From NCBI RefSeq assembly GCF_003268655.1, contig NZ_CP029642.1, positions 3,472,001 to 3,536,000 of the forward strand: a DNA stretch of 64,000 nucleotides, given 5' to 3'. A model generated the notes under the pieces. It saw nothing but the letters and a program-made list of their open reading frames with translations. It ran no database searches and had not been told where the DNA came from. Origin of the DNA: Arthrobacter dokdonellae. GTDB taxonomy: Bacteria > Actinomycetota > Actinomycetes > Actinomycetales > Micrococcaceae. Shown one piece after another: positions 37,111 to 45,888 of this stretch. A program made the translations under genes and the position numbers. Within the stretch, counting starts at the first letter, position 1; each line of letters opens with the position of its first letter.

Positions 37111-37770
37111 ATGGCTGGAATGTATGTCAAGATTTGCGGGTTGCGGACCGTTGAGACAATTGCGGCGGCCGCCGAGGCCGGGGCCGATGCCGTTGGGTTC
37201 GTGTTCGCGCCGGGAAGCCCGCGGACCATCACCGCCGACGCCGCCGCAGCGTTGGGGCGCGGGGTGCCACCAGGCGTGGAGACCGTGGGCGTGTTCCGCA
37301 ACCAGCCCATCGGAGAAGTCCTGGCGACGGCACACCGCGCGCGGCTGACCACCGTCCAGCTGCACGGGGACGAGTCTTTCGCGGACATCGCGCGGCTCCG
37401 CCTGGAAGGATTCCGCACCCTGCGGGCGTTCTCCGCGGCCGCGTACAGCGCCTTGGACGTAGAGGCAAGGCTGGCGTGGGAGTCGGAGCGGATCCTGCTG
37501 GACGCCGTCGAACCCGGCGCCGGCGTGGCCTTTGACCCGGGGACGCTGGAGGCTGGGACGCCGCCGGGCTTTTGGCTGTTGGCCGGCGGGCTCACCGCGG
37601 AGAACGTGGGACAGCTGGCCAGCGCGGCGCGGCCGTCGGGCGTGGACGTCTCCAGCGGCGTTGAATCCAGCCGCGGCGTCAAGGACGCACGGCTCATCCG
37701 CGACTTCATCGGGGCCGTACGTGCGCTCGAGCAGCCAGGCTGCCGTCAGGGTCCACAATCAAAGATCTAA
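37111..37770 (+). CDS. trpF: Phosphoribosylanthranilate isomerase
   Basis: TIM-barrel isomerase of tryptophan synthesis, 219 residues from ATG 37111. The catalytic Cys is in YVKICGLRTVE (residue 9) and the catalytic Asp in RILLDAVEPGAG. The phosphate-binding loops are LLAGGLTAENV and GVDVSSGVES. It stands apart from any trp operon. Many actinobacteria lack a separate TrpF and use bifunctional PriA, so a dedicated enzyme is noteworthy. An upstream in-frame start has no support. Confidence 0.9.
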   Translation: MAGMYVKICGLRTVETIAAAAEAGADAVGFVFAPGSPRTITADAAAALGRGVPPGVETVGVFRNQPIGEVLATAHRARLTTVQLHGDESFADIARLRLEGFRTLRAFSAAAYSALDVEARLAWESERILLDAVEPGAGVAFDPGTLEAGTPPGFWLLAGGLTAENVGQLASAARPSGVDVSSGVESSRGVKDARLIRDFIGAVRALEQPGCRQGPQSKI

Positions 37771-37860
37771 GTCTCGTCGTCCGATGGACGCGGCACGCGA
37801 CGAAGACTAAAATAGGCAGCACAAAAAATGCCTACGCGTGCCAGGGACCGGTGATAAACA

Positions 37861-38166
37861 ATGCCAGGAAAACACGGAAACAATGACCGTCCGACGCTTG
37901 ACGCCATGATCCAGGACCCCACGGCGTACCCCATTTGGTGCGACCACTGTGGCACGGACGCGTTCATCTTCATCGAGTCCGCCCGCCGCCGACACTGGGC
38001 CCCGCCGGAACACCTGGATGTCACGTATTTCTGCTCAGCCTGCAACGCCTGCTACGGCCATCTGGTCAAGGAGTGGGACATCAAGGCCGAATTCATGGCC
38101 GCCATTGCCGTGGCCGTCCGTCCGCACGCCATCGCCGACCGCGCCGACTACGACCGGGCGTCCTGA
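37861..38166 (+). CDS. Small cysteine-rich (zinc-ribbon-like) hypothetical protein
   Basis: 101 residues. Two cysteine clusters, WCDHCG near residue 27 and YFCSACNACYG near 59, form a C-x2-C...C-x2-C-x2-C pattern that suggests a structural zinc site. No family is recognised. The last codons (RADYDRAS) lie in the first unit of a four-copy 29-bp tandem repeat, so its 3' end has been copied downstream. It stands alone between trpF and the IS element. Confidence 0.65.
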   Translation: MPGKHGNNDRPTLDAMIQDPTAYPIWCDHCGTDAFIFIESARRRHWAPPEHLDVTYFCSACNACYGHLVKEWDIKAEFMAAIAVAVRPHAIADRADYDRAS

Positions 38167-38262
38167 ACCGCGCCGACTACGACCGGGCGTCCTGAACCGC
38201 GCCGACTACGACCGGGCGTCCTGAACCGCGCCGACTACGACCGGGCGTCCTGAACCGCGCCG
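38139..38262. repeat. Four 29-bp tandem repeats at the end of the zinc-ribbon gene
   Basis: Four exact 29-bp units at 38139, 38168, 38197 and 38226, plus 8 bp of a fifth. Each contains the end of the coding sequence with a stop codon. The period is not a multiple of three, so the copies fall in different frames and are not translated onward. They lie about 50 bp from the IS110 end. Confidence 0.97.
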
Positions 38263-38314
38263 CCCGGGCGGCTCCCCCACCGGCAGAATGCCATCAGACA
38301 CCGCAGCAGGCACT

Positions 38315-39684
38315 ACTGATACGAAAATAGGGTGGGTTAGGCCGCCTGGGTGAGTGTCACCTCGTATCCAAGCTGCTTGAGTGCCCTGAGGGCGTGTTGG
38401 CGGGTCCTGTCGTTGTTGGCCTGGTCGTATCGGCGCGGGTGTGGTTCTTCGTAGGCGACGCCGTTGGCGAGCATGTTCCAGATGTCCGTGATGAGTGTGT
38501 GTCCGGTGGCGACGATGGCGCGGGGCTTGCCGCGGCGGTTGGCGATTCTTTTGTAGCGTGTGGGCAGGAAGCCGCCCTTTTGCTTGGCGATGTTCAGCGC
38601 GGCCTGCCCGAGGGCGGCCTTGAGGTACTTGTCGCCCTTGCTGGTCGCGGCGGGCTTGTGGCGGCCGGCGGATTCGTTGTTGCCGGGCGCGACGCCGGCC
38701 CAGGAAGCGAGTTGGGCCGAGGTGGGAAACGCGGCCATGTTCCCGCCTGTTTCGGCGATGATGACTTGGGCGATGGTGGTCTTCACGCCCGGGATCGTGG
38801 AGAGCAGTTCGATGTCGGTGCGAAAGGGCGCAAACGCCTCGGTGATCTGCGCATCGAGGGCGGCCAGGCGTGCCTGCTGGGCGTTCAGCTCGTCCAGGTG
38901 GAAGGCGACCATGAACGCGTCGTGTGCGGTGAAGCGGATCCCGGTGAGGGCCTGCTCCAGCTCGTCGGTCTTGTTCTTCAGCCGGCCCTTGGCCAGGGCG
39001 GCCAGCGCCTTCGGGTCGCGTTCACCGCCGGCCAGGGCGCGCAGGATCAGCGTGGAGGTCACCCCGTCCAGGTCCGAGACCACGGAGGAGAGCTTGCTTC
39101 CGGTGCTTTCCAGGTACTTCTCCAGCCGCTGCAGTTCACTGGCGCGCCCGAAGGTGATCGTGCTGCGGGCCCGGGTCAAATCCCGCAACACCCGGATTGG
39201 CGGGGGTGGCACGAACGAAGGTGCGAGCATCCCCCACGAGGCGGTCTTCGCCAGCCAGTGGGCATCGGAAACGTCCGTCTTGCGCCCTGGCAGGTTCCGT
39301 GCCTGGCGGGCGTTGACCAGCTGCACCGGGACGGTGTCCTCGAGCAGGTAGAAGTACGGCTTCCAATAATCGCTGGTGGACTCCATCACGACCAACTCCA
39401 GCTGCGCTTCTTCCAGGAACGCCTTCAGCTTCATGATCTCCGGCACCGTCGCACCCCAGGTCGTGACCTCGGAATGGTACCGGTTGCGCTGGGTCGAGGG
39501 CACCCTCACGCAAACCTTCACATCACTCTTGGACACATCCATGCCCGCCACACGGCGGTACACCACATCATTCGGATCCTTGGTTCCCATCACAATCCCT
39601 CCAACGGTACAGACATGCTGCGCCCCGGCACGGGGTGCGTGCCCGTGAAGGGGAGGGCGGGATAAAACTAAGGAAACTGATACG
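38315..39684 (-). mobile_element. IS110-family insertion sequence
   Basis: About 1.37 kb. The transposase gene fills it, with 22 bp after the stop and about 95 bp before the start. The same 9-mer ACTGATACG occurs in direct orientation at 38315-38323 and 39676-39684. I take these as the approximate ends, since IS110 elements lack inverted repeats and leave a short shared core at both junctions. The left boundary could lie farther out (to about 39780) if a full-size guide RNA is present. Confidence 0.7.
38337..39590 (-). CDS. IS110-family transposase (DEDD recombinase)
   Basis: 417 residues from ATG 39590. The N-terminal RuvC-like DEDD domain carries GMDVSKSDVKVCV (first Asp), VVMESTSDYWKP (Glu) and KTDVSDAHWLAKTA (paired Asp). 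A coiled middle leads to the C-terminal Transposase_20 domain with LSTIPGVKTTIAQVIIAETG, FPTSAQLASWAGVAPGN and the catalytic-serine region NNESAGRHK. All expected motifs are present and the frame is open, so the element may still be active. Confidence 0.95.
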   Translation of the reverse strand: MGTKDPNDVVYRRVAGMDVSKSDVKVCVRVPSTQRNRYHSEVTTWGATVPEIMKLKAFLEEAQLELVVMESTSDYWKPYFYLLEDTVPVQLVNARQARNLPGRKTDVSDAHWLAKTASWGMLAPSFVPPPPIRVLRDLTRARSTITFGRASELQRLEKYLESTGSKLSSVVSDLDGVTSTLILRALAGGERDPKALAALAKGRLKNKTDELEQALTGIRFTAHDAFMVAFHLDELNAQQARLAALDAQITEAFAPFRTDIELLSTIPGVKTTIAQVIIAETGGNMAAFPTSAQLASWAGVAPGNNESAGRHKPAATSKGDKYLKAALGQAALNIAKQKGGFLPTRYKRIANRRGKPRAIVATGHTLITDIWNMLANGVAYEEPHPRRYDQANNDRTRQHALRALKQLGYEVTLTQAA

Positions 39685-39780
39685 CGTGCTCGAAGCAACA
39701 ATCCACGGTGCCCATGGAAGCCCTCCGCGCCAAGCTAGTCCACAAGCTCAAGGCATCATAGTCGCACCGGCGTCGACGAT
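39591..39780 (-). ncRNA. Candidate IS110 guide (bridge) RNA region
   Basis: The non-coding end before an IS110 transposase is where bridge RNAs of this family are encoded. Here an 8-bp stem with a three-base loop occurs at 39620-39638, and a competing CACGGG/CCCGTG stem overlaps it. The exact RNA ends and guide loops cannot be set without comparing copies. Confidence 0.25.
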
Positions 39781-39825
39781 CACAGACACCACCATCATCA
39801 CCCCGGCAACACCGCCGGGCAAGGG

Positions 39826-39869
39826 CACACGGCGCCACGGAAGCGCACACACGGCGCCACGGAAGCGCA
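39826..39869. repeat. Two 22-bp tandem repeats
   Basis: Two adjacent 22-bp units (39826-39847 and 39848-39869) with core ACGGCGCCACGGAAGCG, between the IS110 left end and the MFS stop. Confidence 0.85.
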
Positions 39870-39911
39870 CACATTTTCGGCACCCACTGGCGCGGCGAAG
39901 CCGCCCATTTG

Positions 39912-41228
39912 CTAGTCCGTGGTCCGGCGCAACACCACCGCGGTCACCAGGCCCAGCAGCAGCAGCGTCCCGGCCGCGGCGACCGGCACAACGAACGCCG
40001 CCTGGTAGCCCGAGGACTGCGCCAGCGCGCCGGCAATGGAGGAGCCCACCGCGGTCCCGGCGACAATGCCGCTGGCCAGGGCCGTCATGACCGTGCCCAT
40101 CCACTGGGGCGGGGCGATGACGCTTCCCACGCTGAAGATGGTGACCATGGTGGGCCCCACCGGGATGCCCACCAGCAGCAGGACCACGATCATGGTTCCC
40201 AGGCTGCCAGGCAGGAAGAATGCCGCCGCGCCGGCGCTCATGAGCGCCGCGGCCAGCACCCACCGCCAGGCGTGCGTGAAAGCGGCGGGCCAGTAGGCCA
40301 CGGACAGCGCGGCGACGGCGGAGCTGGCGCCCATGACGGCGTACATGAGCCCGGCCTGGTCCACCGAACCGTAGACACCGGTAAACGCCGTCAGCGCGGT
40401 TTGGGAGGAGCCGAAAAATGTTCCCATGCACAGCATGCCCGCCACCGGGACGGCGACCTTGAACCAGTTGACCGACTCCTGTGGGACGTATCCGGCGTTG
40501 CCCGAGGCGGACCTGCGGGTGCCGGCGGCGGCGTGGGTGGGGTGGATGGCAAAGAGCGTCACGAGGGTCAGTGTCATGGCGGCGGCCAGGATCAGCGGCA
40601 GCCACGGCGCGACGAGCGAGGCCAGCAGGCCGACGAGGGCCGGCCCCAGGACGAACGTGACCTCGTCCGCCGTGCCTTCCAGCGACAGCGCCGTGTCGAC
40701 CACGGCCGCGCGCTGCTCCTTGGGCAGCTTCCGGCTCAGCGCCATCCACCGCACGCGGGACAGCGGCCCCACCTGCGGCGAGGTGGCCCCGGCCAGCAGC
40801 GTGGTTCCCAGGACGGCCCACGTGGCGGCGGGCGTGAACGTGTCCGTGGCGTACACCAGCACGACGACGGCGCCCACGATCAGGGCATTGGCCACCGCCG
40901 CGACAATCAGGACCGGCTTCTGGCCGAGCCTGTCCGCCAGGTAGCCGACCAGCGGGGCGCCGATGGCGGCGCCCACCCCCACGGATCCGGCCGCAAAACC
41001 GCCGATGGCATAAGACTCGCTGATGGCCGTGACCAGGGTAAGCACGCCGATGGTGAGCATGGCGAGGGGTACGCGGGCAAAGAGGCCCAGCGGGATGTAG
41101 GAGTTTCCGGCCAGCCGCGGCAGCATGCCGTAGCGGCCGACTTTTTTCGCCGGCGGCTGCCCGGGGGCCTGTCCCGCGAACGGTTCGGCGGTGGATCCGG
41201 CGGACGTGGAATGGGGGGTGGTCATCAT
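39912..41228 (-). CDS. Major facilitator superfamily transporter
   Basis: 438 residues with 12 predicted helices, the first at about 47-67. Signature A-like APLVGYLADRLGQKPVLI follows helix 2. GTADEVTFVLGPALVGLLAS is typical of sugar-efflux or drug-resistance MFS proteins. Substrate unknown. Start ATG 41228 or the adjacent ATG 41225. It follows sbcC by about 110 bp in the same direction. Confidence 0.88.
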   Translation of the reverse strand: MMTTPHSTSAGSTAEPFAGQAPGQPPAKKVGRYGMLPRLAGNSYIPLGLFARVPLAMLTIGVLTLVTAISESYAIGGFAAGSVGVGAAIGAPLVGYLADRLGQKPVLIVAAVANALIVGAVVVLVYATDTFTPAATWAVLGTTLLAGATSPQVGPLSRVRWMALSRKLPKEQRAAVVDTALSLEGTADEVTFVLGPALVGLLASLVAPWLPLILAAAMTLTLVTLFAIHPTHAAAGTRRSASGNAGYVPQESVNWFKVAVPVAGMLCMGTFFGSSQTALTAFTGVYGSVDQAGLMYAVMGASSAVAALSVAYWPAAFTHAWRWVLAAALMSAGAAAFFLPGSLGTMIVVLLLVGIPVGPTMVTIFSVGSVIAPPQWMGTVMTALASGIVAGTAVGSSIAGALAQSSGYQAAFVVPVAAAGTLLLLGLVTAVVLRRTTD

Positions 41229-41337
41229 TTATCCGGTCAACAAAAGGGCGTGCACCGTCCCCGCCACCCGGTGCACCCGACCCAAATACGCCTCCCAGTC
41301 TACCGGGCTGGCAACGATCCCCCGCTCCCGCGCCGGC

Positions 41338-44300
41338 TCACACCATGTCCAGCGCCAGTGTTGATCCGTTGCGGCCCTTGGTGACCTGCAGATGAACCGG
41401 AATGCGGGTCTTCATTTCCGCCACGTGGCTGACCAGCCCCACCACCCGGCCGCCGTCGCGCAGCCCTTCGAGCGCATCCATGACCTGGTCCAGGGACTCC
41501 TCGTCCAAGCTGCCAAAGCCCTCGTCCACGAACAACGTTTCGATGTCCAGGCCGCCGGATTCCTGCTGCACCACATCCGCCAGCCCCAGCGCCAGTGACA
41601 ACGAAGCCATGAACGATTCCCCGCCGGACAGCGTGGACGTGTCGCGGCTGCGCTGCGTCCATTCGTCCACCACCGCCAGCCCCAGCCCCGACTTCCTGTT
41701 CCCCCCGGCCTTCGCGTCCGTGTGGCTGAGGGTGTAGCGCTGCCCGCTCATGGTGGACAGCCGCACCGACGCCGCCATGGCCACCTGCTCCAGCCGGGCC
41801 GCCAGGACGTAGCTGGTCAACGTCATCTTCAGCTGGTTGTCCCCCGCGCCGCGGACGGCGTCCGCCAGCCCGGCCACCAGCGCGGCCCGCTCCCGCAGGG
41901 GCGCAACGAGCGCTTCCCGGGCTTGGAAGGCGGCGGCGGTTTCCGCCACCTGCCCGCTGGCCTGCCGCGCCAGGCCCAACCGCACGGCGGACTGCTCGGC
42001 GGCAGTGGCCCGGCGCCGCGCCTCCTCCTGACGCAGCGCCAGTTCCCCGGCAGACGCGGCCCCAACGCCCTTCGCGGCCTCCAGTGCGGCCTCGGCCACC
42101 TCCGCCCGCTCCAGCTGCGCCATGTTGAGGGTCACGTCGCGTTCATGGGCTGCCAGCTGTTCCTGCCTGGCAGCCGCCTCCGCCTTCGCCAGCAGCGCCC
42201 CGCGAACCTGCGCCGCGTCGGCAAAGGTGCTGTCAGCGAGCGCATCCTCCAGCGCGCCAGCCGCCTCCGCGGCCGCCTCCACCGTGGAATTCCGCCGCCG
42301 AAGCGCTTCCACCAGCGCTCCTGTGGCCCCCTGCGCGCCAACGATGGCCCGTTGCCGTGCCGCGAGCGATTCGTATCCTTCCCTGGCCGCGGCCAGCCCG
42401 GCCTTCAGCTGCTCCACTTCCTGGGCCAGCGCGGCGTTGCCGGCGGTGAGCGAGGCCATCTGCTGGCTGCCGGACAGCAGCGCCGCCTGGGCCCGGGCCA
42501 CGGCGGCCTCCAGCGTGTCCGCCTCCTTGGCGAGTGCGGTGTGTCGGGCCGCTTCCGCCACGGCCGCCTCCAACTCGTCCTTGGCACGAACGACGGCGGC
42601 ATCCGCCTCCCCTGCCTCGGCGTCGCCGCCGCGTCCTGCCAGGACGGCGAGCGCCTGCCGGGCCTGCACCAGTTCGGCCTGGGACTCCGCAGCCCGCTTC
42701 TCCGCCTTGTCACTGGCAAGTTTGGCAGCCTTCTCCGCCTGCACCGCCCCCGTCCCCGAGCCGGCCAGTTCCGACGGTGCGGGATGCACGGTGCTGCCGC
42801 ACACCTGGCAGGGGTCCCCGTCCACCAGGAGCGCGGCCAGCTCCCCTGCGGCCAGGGAATGCCGGCGTTCGACGGCTTCCAGCCACGCCTGCTTGGCGTC
42901 CACGGCCTCCTCGCGCACCAGCAGATCGCGCGCGGCGAGGCGTTCCACCCCGGCCAGCTGCCCCGCATGCTGGGCGATGCCGGCCACCAGCCGTTCAGCG
43001 GCCTGGTGCCGCTCCGTGGCCTGCTCGACGGAGACCGCGGTCAGGCGCAGCCGGGCAAGTTCGGCCTTCACGTCCGCCAGCCGCGCCCTTCCCGTGGCTT
43101 CGGTGTCGCGCTGTTCGGCGACCTCCGCCGTCACGGCAACCAGCGCCCTTTCTCCGGCGGCAAGTTCCCCGGCTGCGCGGACCAGTCGCTTTTCCCCCGG
43201 CAGGGCGGCCGTGAGGGAACCGAGCTGTTCCGCGAGCGCCTTGTCCACGCGTGCCAGCAGCGGCAGGCCCGGCGCCGTGGCGGTCCCGTTGTCGCCCGTG
43301 CCGGTGCCGCCCAATGATTCGGCCACGCCGGTTGCCAGCGCGTTGGCCGCAAAAGCGCGGTGTGCCTGCTCCGCGGCGGCCTCCGCCTCCGCGCGGCCGC
43401 GGGCCGCGTTGGCGGCGGCCGCAACCACGGCGGCAAGAACCTCTGCCTCATGGTGGCGCGTCAGCGACTCGCGCCACCGGCCGGCGTCGGCGGCCAGCCC
43501 GGCCAGGCGCGCCTGTTCGGCCACCGCGGCGTCACGCAGCGCGTGCCGGGACCGGCGTCCCTCCTCCTCCACGACCGCCTCCGCGGCGTCCCGTGCCGCA
43601 TCGGCAGTGGCGGCGGCTTCGCAGGATGCCTGCCGGACGGCTTCGTCCAGCGACGTGGTCAGCCAGGCGAAAAGCTCGGCTCCGGAGGATTCCAGGCCGC
43701 CTCCCTCCCCCGGTTCCTCCGCCCCGCCGTCGCCGGCATCCACCCCGTCCGGATTTTCCGCCACGCCGCCAACAGACCCAGCGTCCGTGTCCTCCGCACC
43801 GCACCAGCTCTCCACCTCGGCGTCGCCGTCCGAGCCGCCCGCGCCGGAACCACTTCCGTCGACGTCGCCGGCCGGCTGCGCCGGCGGACCGGCTTGTTCG
43901 AGCGCAGCAGAGGCCTGGCTGCGGGCCAGCCGCTCCAGCCCTTCCAGCTGTGCCAGCCCGGACGCCACCTGGGCGGCGGCTTCCCGGGCCTCGGCGGCGA
44001 GCCGTGTTTCAAGGTTCTGGTAGAGCTCGGTGCCGAACAGCTTCTCCAGCAGTTCCTCGCGGTCCTTGGCGTTGGCGCGCAGGAACGCGGCAAATTCACC
44101 CTGGGCCAGCAGGATCACCTTGGTGAACTGCTCCATGTTCATGCCTAGGAGGCGTTGGATCTCGGTCGCGGCCTCGTCGTTGCGCTGGGAGAGCGGGACC
44201 CATTCGCCGTCGACCATTTCACGCAGCTGGGTGCTGGCCTGCTCGCGGGTGGTGCCGGTGCCGCGCTTGGCAGGACGCATCCACTCCGGGCTCCGCCGCA

Positions 44301-44577
44301 CCTCCAGCCGGCGGCCGCCGGCGCTGAATTCGCACAGCACTTCCGGGCCCACGCCGTCGGCGGCATGATGGCTGCGCAGGCTCTTGATCGCTTCGTTCCG
44401 GGCGCCGGGGATCCTGCCGTACAGGGCATAGGCGACCGCGTCCAGCACGCTGGTCTTGCCCGCCCCGGTGGGGCCGTTGAGGAGAAACAGCCCCTGGGCG
44501 CCCAGGGCGTCAAAGTCGACTGTTTCGTTCCCGGCAAAGGGGCCGAACGCCTGCATTTCCAAGCGGTGGATCCTCAC
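41338..44577 (-). CDS. sbcC: Exonuclease subunit SbcC (Rad50-like ATPase)
   Basis: ATPase of the SbcCD (Mre11-Rad50-like) complex that processes DNA hairpins and double-strand ends. It has 1079 residues. Walker A NGPTGAGKTS is near residue 34 and the Q-loop AQGEFAAFLRA near 145. Two long Ala/Glu-rich coiled-coil arms flank the zinc-hook CQVC (in DGDPCQVCGSTVHP, about 590). The C-terminal ABC signature TLSGGESFMASLSLALGLAD and Walker B LFVDEGFGSLDEES complete the head. Start GTG 44577 overlaps the sbcD stop (GTGA). Confidence 0.96.
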   Translation of the reverse strand: MRIHRLEMQAFGPFAGNETVDFDALGAQGLFLLNGPTGAGKTSVLDAVAYALYGRIPGARNEAIKSLRSHHAADGVGPEVLCEFSAGGRRLEVRRSPEWMRPAKRGTGTTREQASTQLREMVDGEWVPLSQRNDEAATEIQRLLGMNMEQFTKVILLAQGEFAAFLRANAKDREELLEKLFGTELYQNLETRLAAEAREAAAQVASGLAQLEGLERLARSQASAALEQAGPPAQPAGDVDGSGSGAGGSDGDAEVESWCGAEDTDAGSVGGVAENPDGVDAGDGGAEEPGEGGGLESSGAELFAWLTTSLDEAVRQASCEAAATADAARDAAEAVVEEEGRRSRHALRDAAVAEQARLAGLAADAGRWRESLTRHHEAEVLAAVVAAAANAARGRAEAEAAAEQAHRAFAANALATGVAESLGGTGTGDNGTATAPGLPLLARVDKALAEQLGSLTAALPGEKRLVRAAGELAAGERALVAVTAEVAEQRDTEATGRARLADVKAELARLRLTAVSVEQATERHQAAERLVAGIAQHAGQLAGVERLAARDLLVREEAVDAKQAWLEAVERRHSLAAGELAALLVDGDPCQVCGSTVHPAPSELAGSGTGAVQAEKAAKLASDKAEKRAAESQAELVQARQALAVLAGRGGDAEAGEADAAVVRAKDELEAAVAEAARHTALAKEADTLEAAVARAQAALLSGSQQMASLTAGNAALAQEVEQLKAGLAAAREGYESLAARQRAIVGAQGATGALVEALRRRNSTVEAAAEAAGALEDALADSTFADAAQVRGALLAKAEAAARQEQLAAHERDVTLNMAQLERAEVAEAALEAAKGVGAASAGELALRQEEARRRATAAEQSAVRLGLARQASGQVAETAAAFQAREALVAPLRERAALVAGLADAVRGAGDNQLKMTLTSYVLAARLEQVAMAASVRLSTMSGQRYTLSHTDAKAGGNRKSGLGLAVVDEWTQRSRDTSTLSGGESFMASLSLALGLADVVQQESGGLDIETLFVDEGFGSLDEESLDQVMDALEGLRDGGRVVGLVSHVAEMKTRIPVHLQVTKGRNGSTLALDMV

Positions 44578-45743
44578 AGCGCCGCCTCCCCGGCCCGGAC
44601 GGACGCCAGCGCCTCGCGCAGGACCCCTTGTTCGCCGTCGTCCGCGGGCCGGTGCCGTACGTGGTCCAGGAATCCGCAGCACAGGTCGAGCTCGTCCACG
44701 GCCGCGGACACGCGCTGGCTGTAGGTCTTCGCGTCCGCATCGCGCGCGTTTTCCGGCTCAAACATGAGCACCAGCGTGTGGGGGAAGCGCGTGCGCAGCT
44801 GTTCCATGGCGTTGGCGGGCCGGTCGTCGTCCGTCAGCGTCACCTGGCAGTAGTGCGCCTCCTTGGCCGCCCATTGCGGGTCCGCCAGCAGTTCCGGGAG
44901 CTTGCCGCGCAGCACGGACAGCGGACGCTCCACCGGCCAGTCGACCCGGCGGACCTCCTTCAGGCCGTCCTCCGTGATCTCCACGAGCCACGCACCCTTG
45001 GTGTGGGCGGCCTCGGAGAATGAATAGGGCAGCGGGGACCCGGAGTAGCGGACGGCTTCACCCAGCCTTTGGCGGCCGTGCAGGTGGCCAAGCGCGGTGT
45101 AGGTGAACCCGTCAAAGAGGTCCAGCGGCACCGCACCCACGCCGCCGATGGCCAGGTCCCGTTCGCTGGCGGATGTGATCCCGCCACTGGCGAAGGTGTG
45201 GGCCAGCACGACGGCGGCCGTCCCTTCCGCCCGTCCGGCCAGGTCGGCACGGATCAGTTTCACGGCGGCCTCGGTGACACTGAAATGGGAGGCGGGTTCG
45301 GCGTCCAGCGAACCGGCAACGAGTCGCGGCTCCAGATACGGAATGCCGTAGACGGCCAGCTGCGGTCCGTCGGGGCGGTCGGCGTCGAGCGGGAAGAGCA
45401 CAGGGGTGTCCAGGTCGGCGATGCGGGTGCGCAGGTGCACGCCCGCCCGCTCCATGATGCGTCCGCCGAAGCCCAGGCGTGTGGCGGAGTCGTGGTTGCC
45501 GCTGGTGATGACGATGGGCACGCCGGCGGCGTTCAGCCGGGCCAGGATGTCGTCGAAGAGGTTAACCACGTCCACATTGGGCAACGCGCGGTCATAGACG
45601 TCGCCGGCCAGCAGGACCACATCCACTTCCTCTTCCGCGACGGTGGCCAGGAGCTGGTCGGCGAAGCGGCGCTGGGCGGCCAGCGTGCCGACGCCGTGGA
45701 ACGAGCGGCCCAAATGCCAGTCTGAGGTGTGCAGGAGCTTCAT
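44574..45743 (-). CDS. sbcD: Exonuclease subunit SbcD (Mre11-like nuclease)
   Basis: Mn2+-dependent nuclease partner of SbcC, 389 residues. The calcineurin-type phosphoesterase motifs are all present: HTSDWHLGR (D8, H10), LLAGDVYDR (D48), TSGNHDSATR, VLAHTF and ALGHLHGRQ. A C-terminal capping domain of about 110 residues follows. Translation is coupled to sbcC. The SbcCD complex cleaves long palindromes, which is of interest because this genome carries a hairpin repeat 57 bp upstream of the sbcD start. Confidence 0.96.
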   Translation of the reverse strand: MKLLHTSDWHLGRSFHGVGTLAAQRRFADQLLATVAEEEVDVVLLAGDVYDRALPNVDVVNLFDDILARLNAAGVPIVITSGNHDSATRLGFGGRIMERAGVHLRTRIADLDTPVLFPLDADRPDGPQLAVYGIPYLEPRLVAGSLDAEPASHFSVTEAAVKLIRADLAGRAEGTAAVVLAHTFASGGITSASERDLAIGGVGAVPLDLFDGFTYTALGHLHGRQRLGEAVRYSGSPLPYSFSEAAHTKGAWLVEITEDGLKEVRRVDWPVERPLSVLRGKLPELLADPQWAAKEAHYCQVTLTDDDRPANAMEQLRTRFPHTLVLMFEPENARDADAKTYSQRVSAAVDELDLCCGFLDHVRHRPADDGEQGVLREALASVRAGEAAL

Positions 45744-45799
45744 GGTTCAAAGCTATCCGACGCCACTGACATTCCCGTCCGCCCATCCCCCCATGCGGC

Positions 45800-45869
45800 A
45801 ACTGACCCGCAGTACATGTCGAAAAGTCGCCGCTCGGGACGAATTTTCGACATGTACTGCGGGTCAGTT
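45800..45869. repeat. Palindromic repeat family A, copy 2 (26-bp perfect arms)
   Basis: A perfect 26-bp inverted repeat (45800-45825 with 45844-45869) and an 18-nt loop, 70 nt in total, between the aquaporin stop and the sbcD start. It is the same length as copy 1, with two compensated base-pair changes relative to it. Confidence 0.93.
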
Positions 45870-45888
45870 TTAGCCGGCCCAGGCCGGG

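Noticed and set aside
37771..37860. Hairpin after trpF as a terminator
   Set aside because: The stem is imperfect and no T run follows on either strand.
38139..38262. Possible CRISPR array
   Set aside because: The 29-bp units have a CRISPR-like length but follow each other with no spacers, and the first is part of a coding region.
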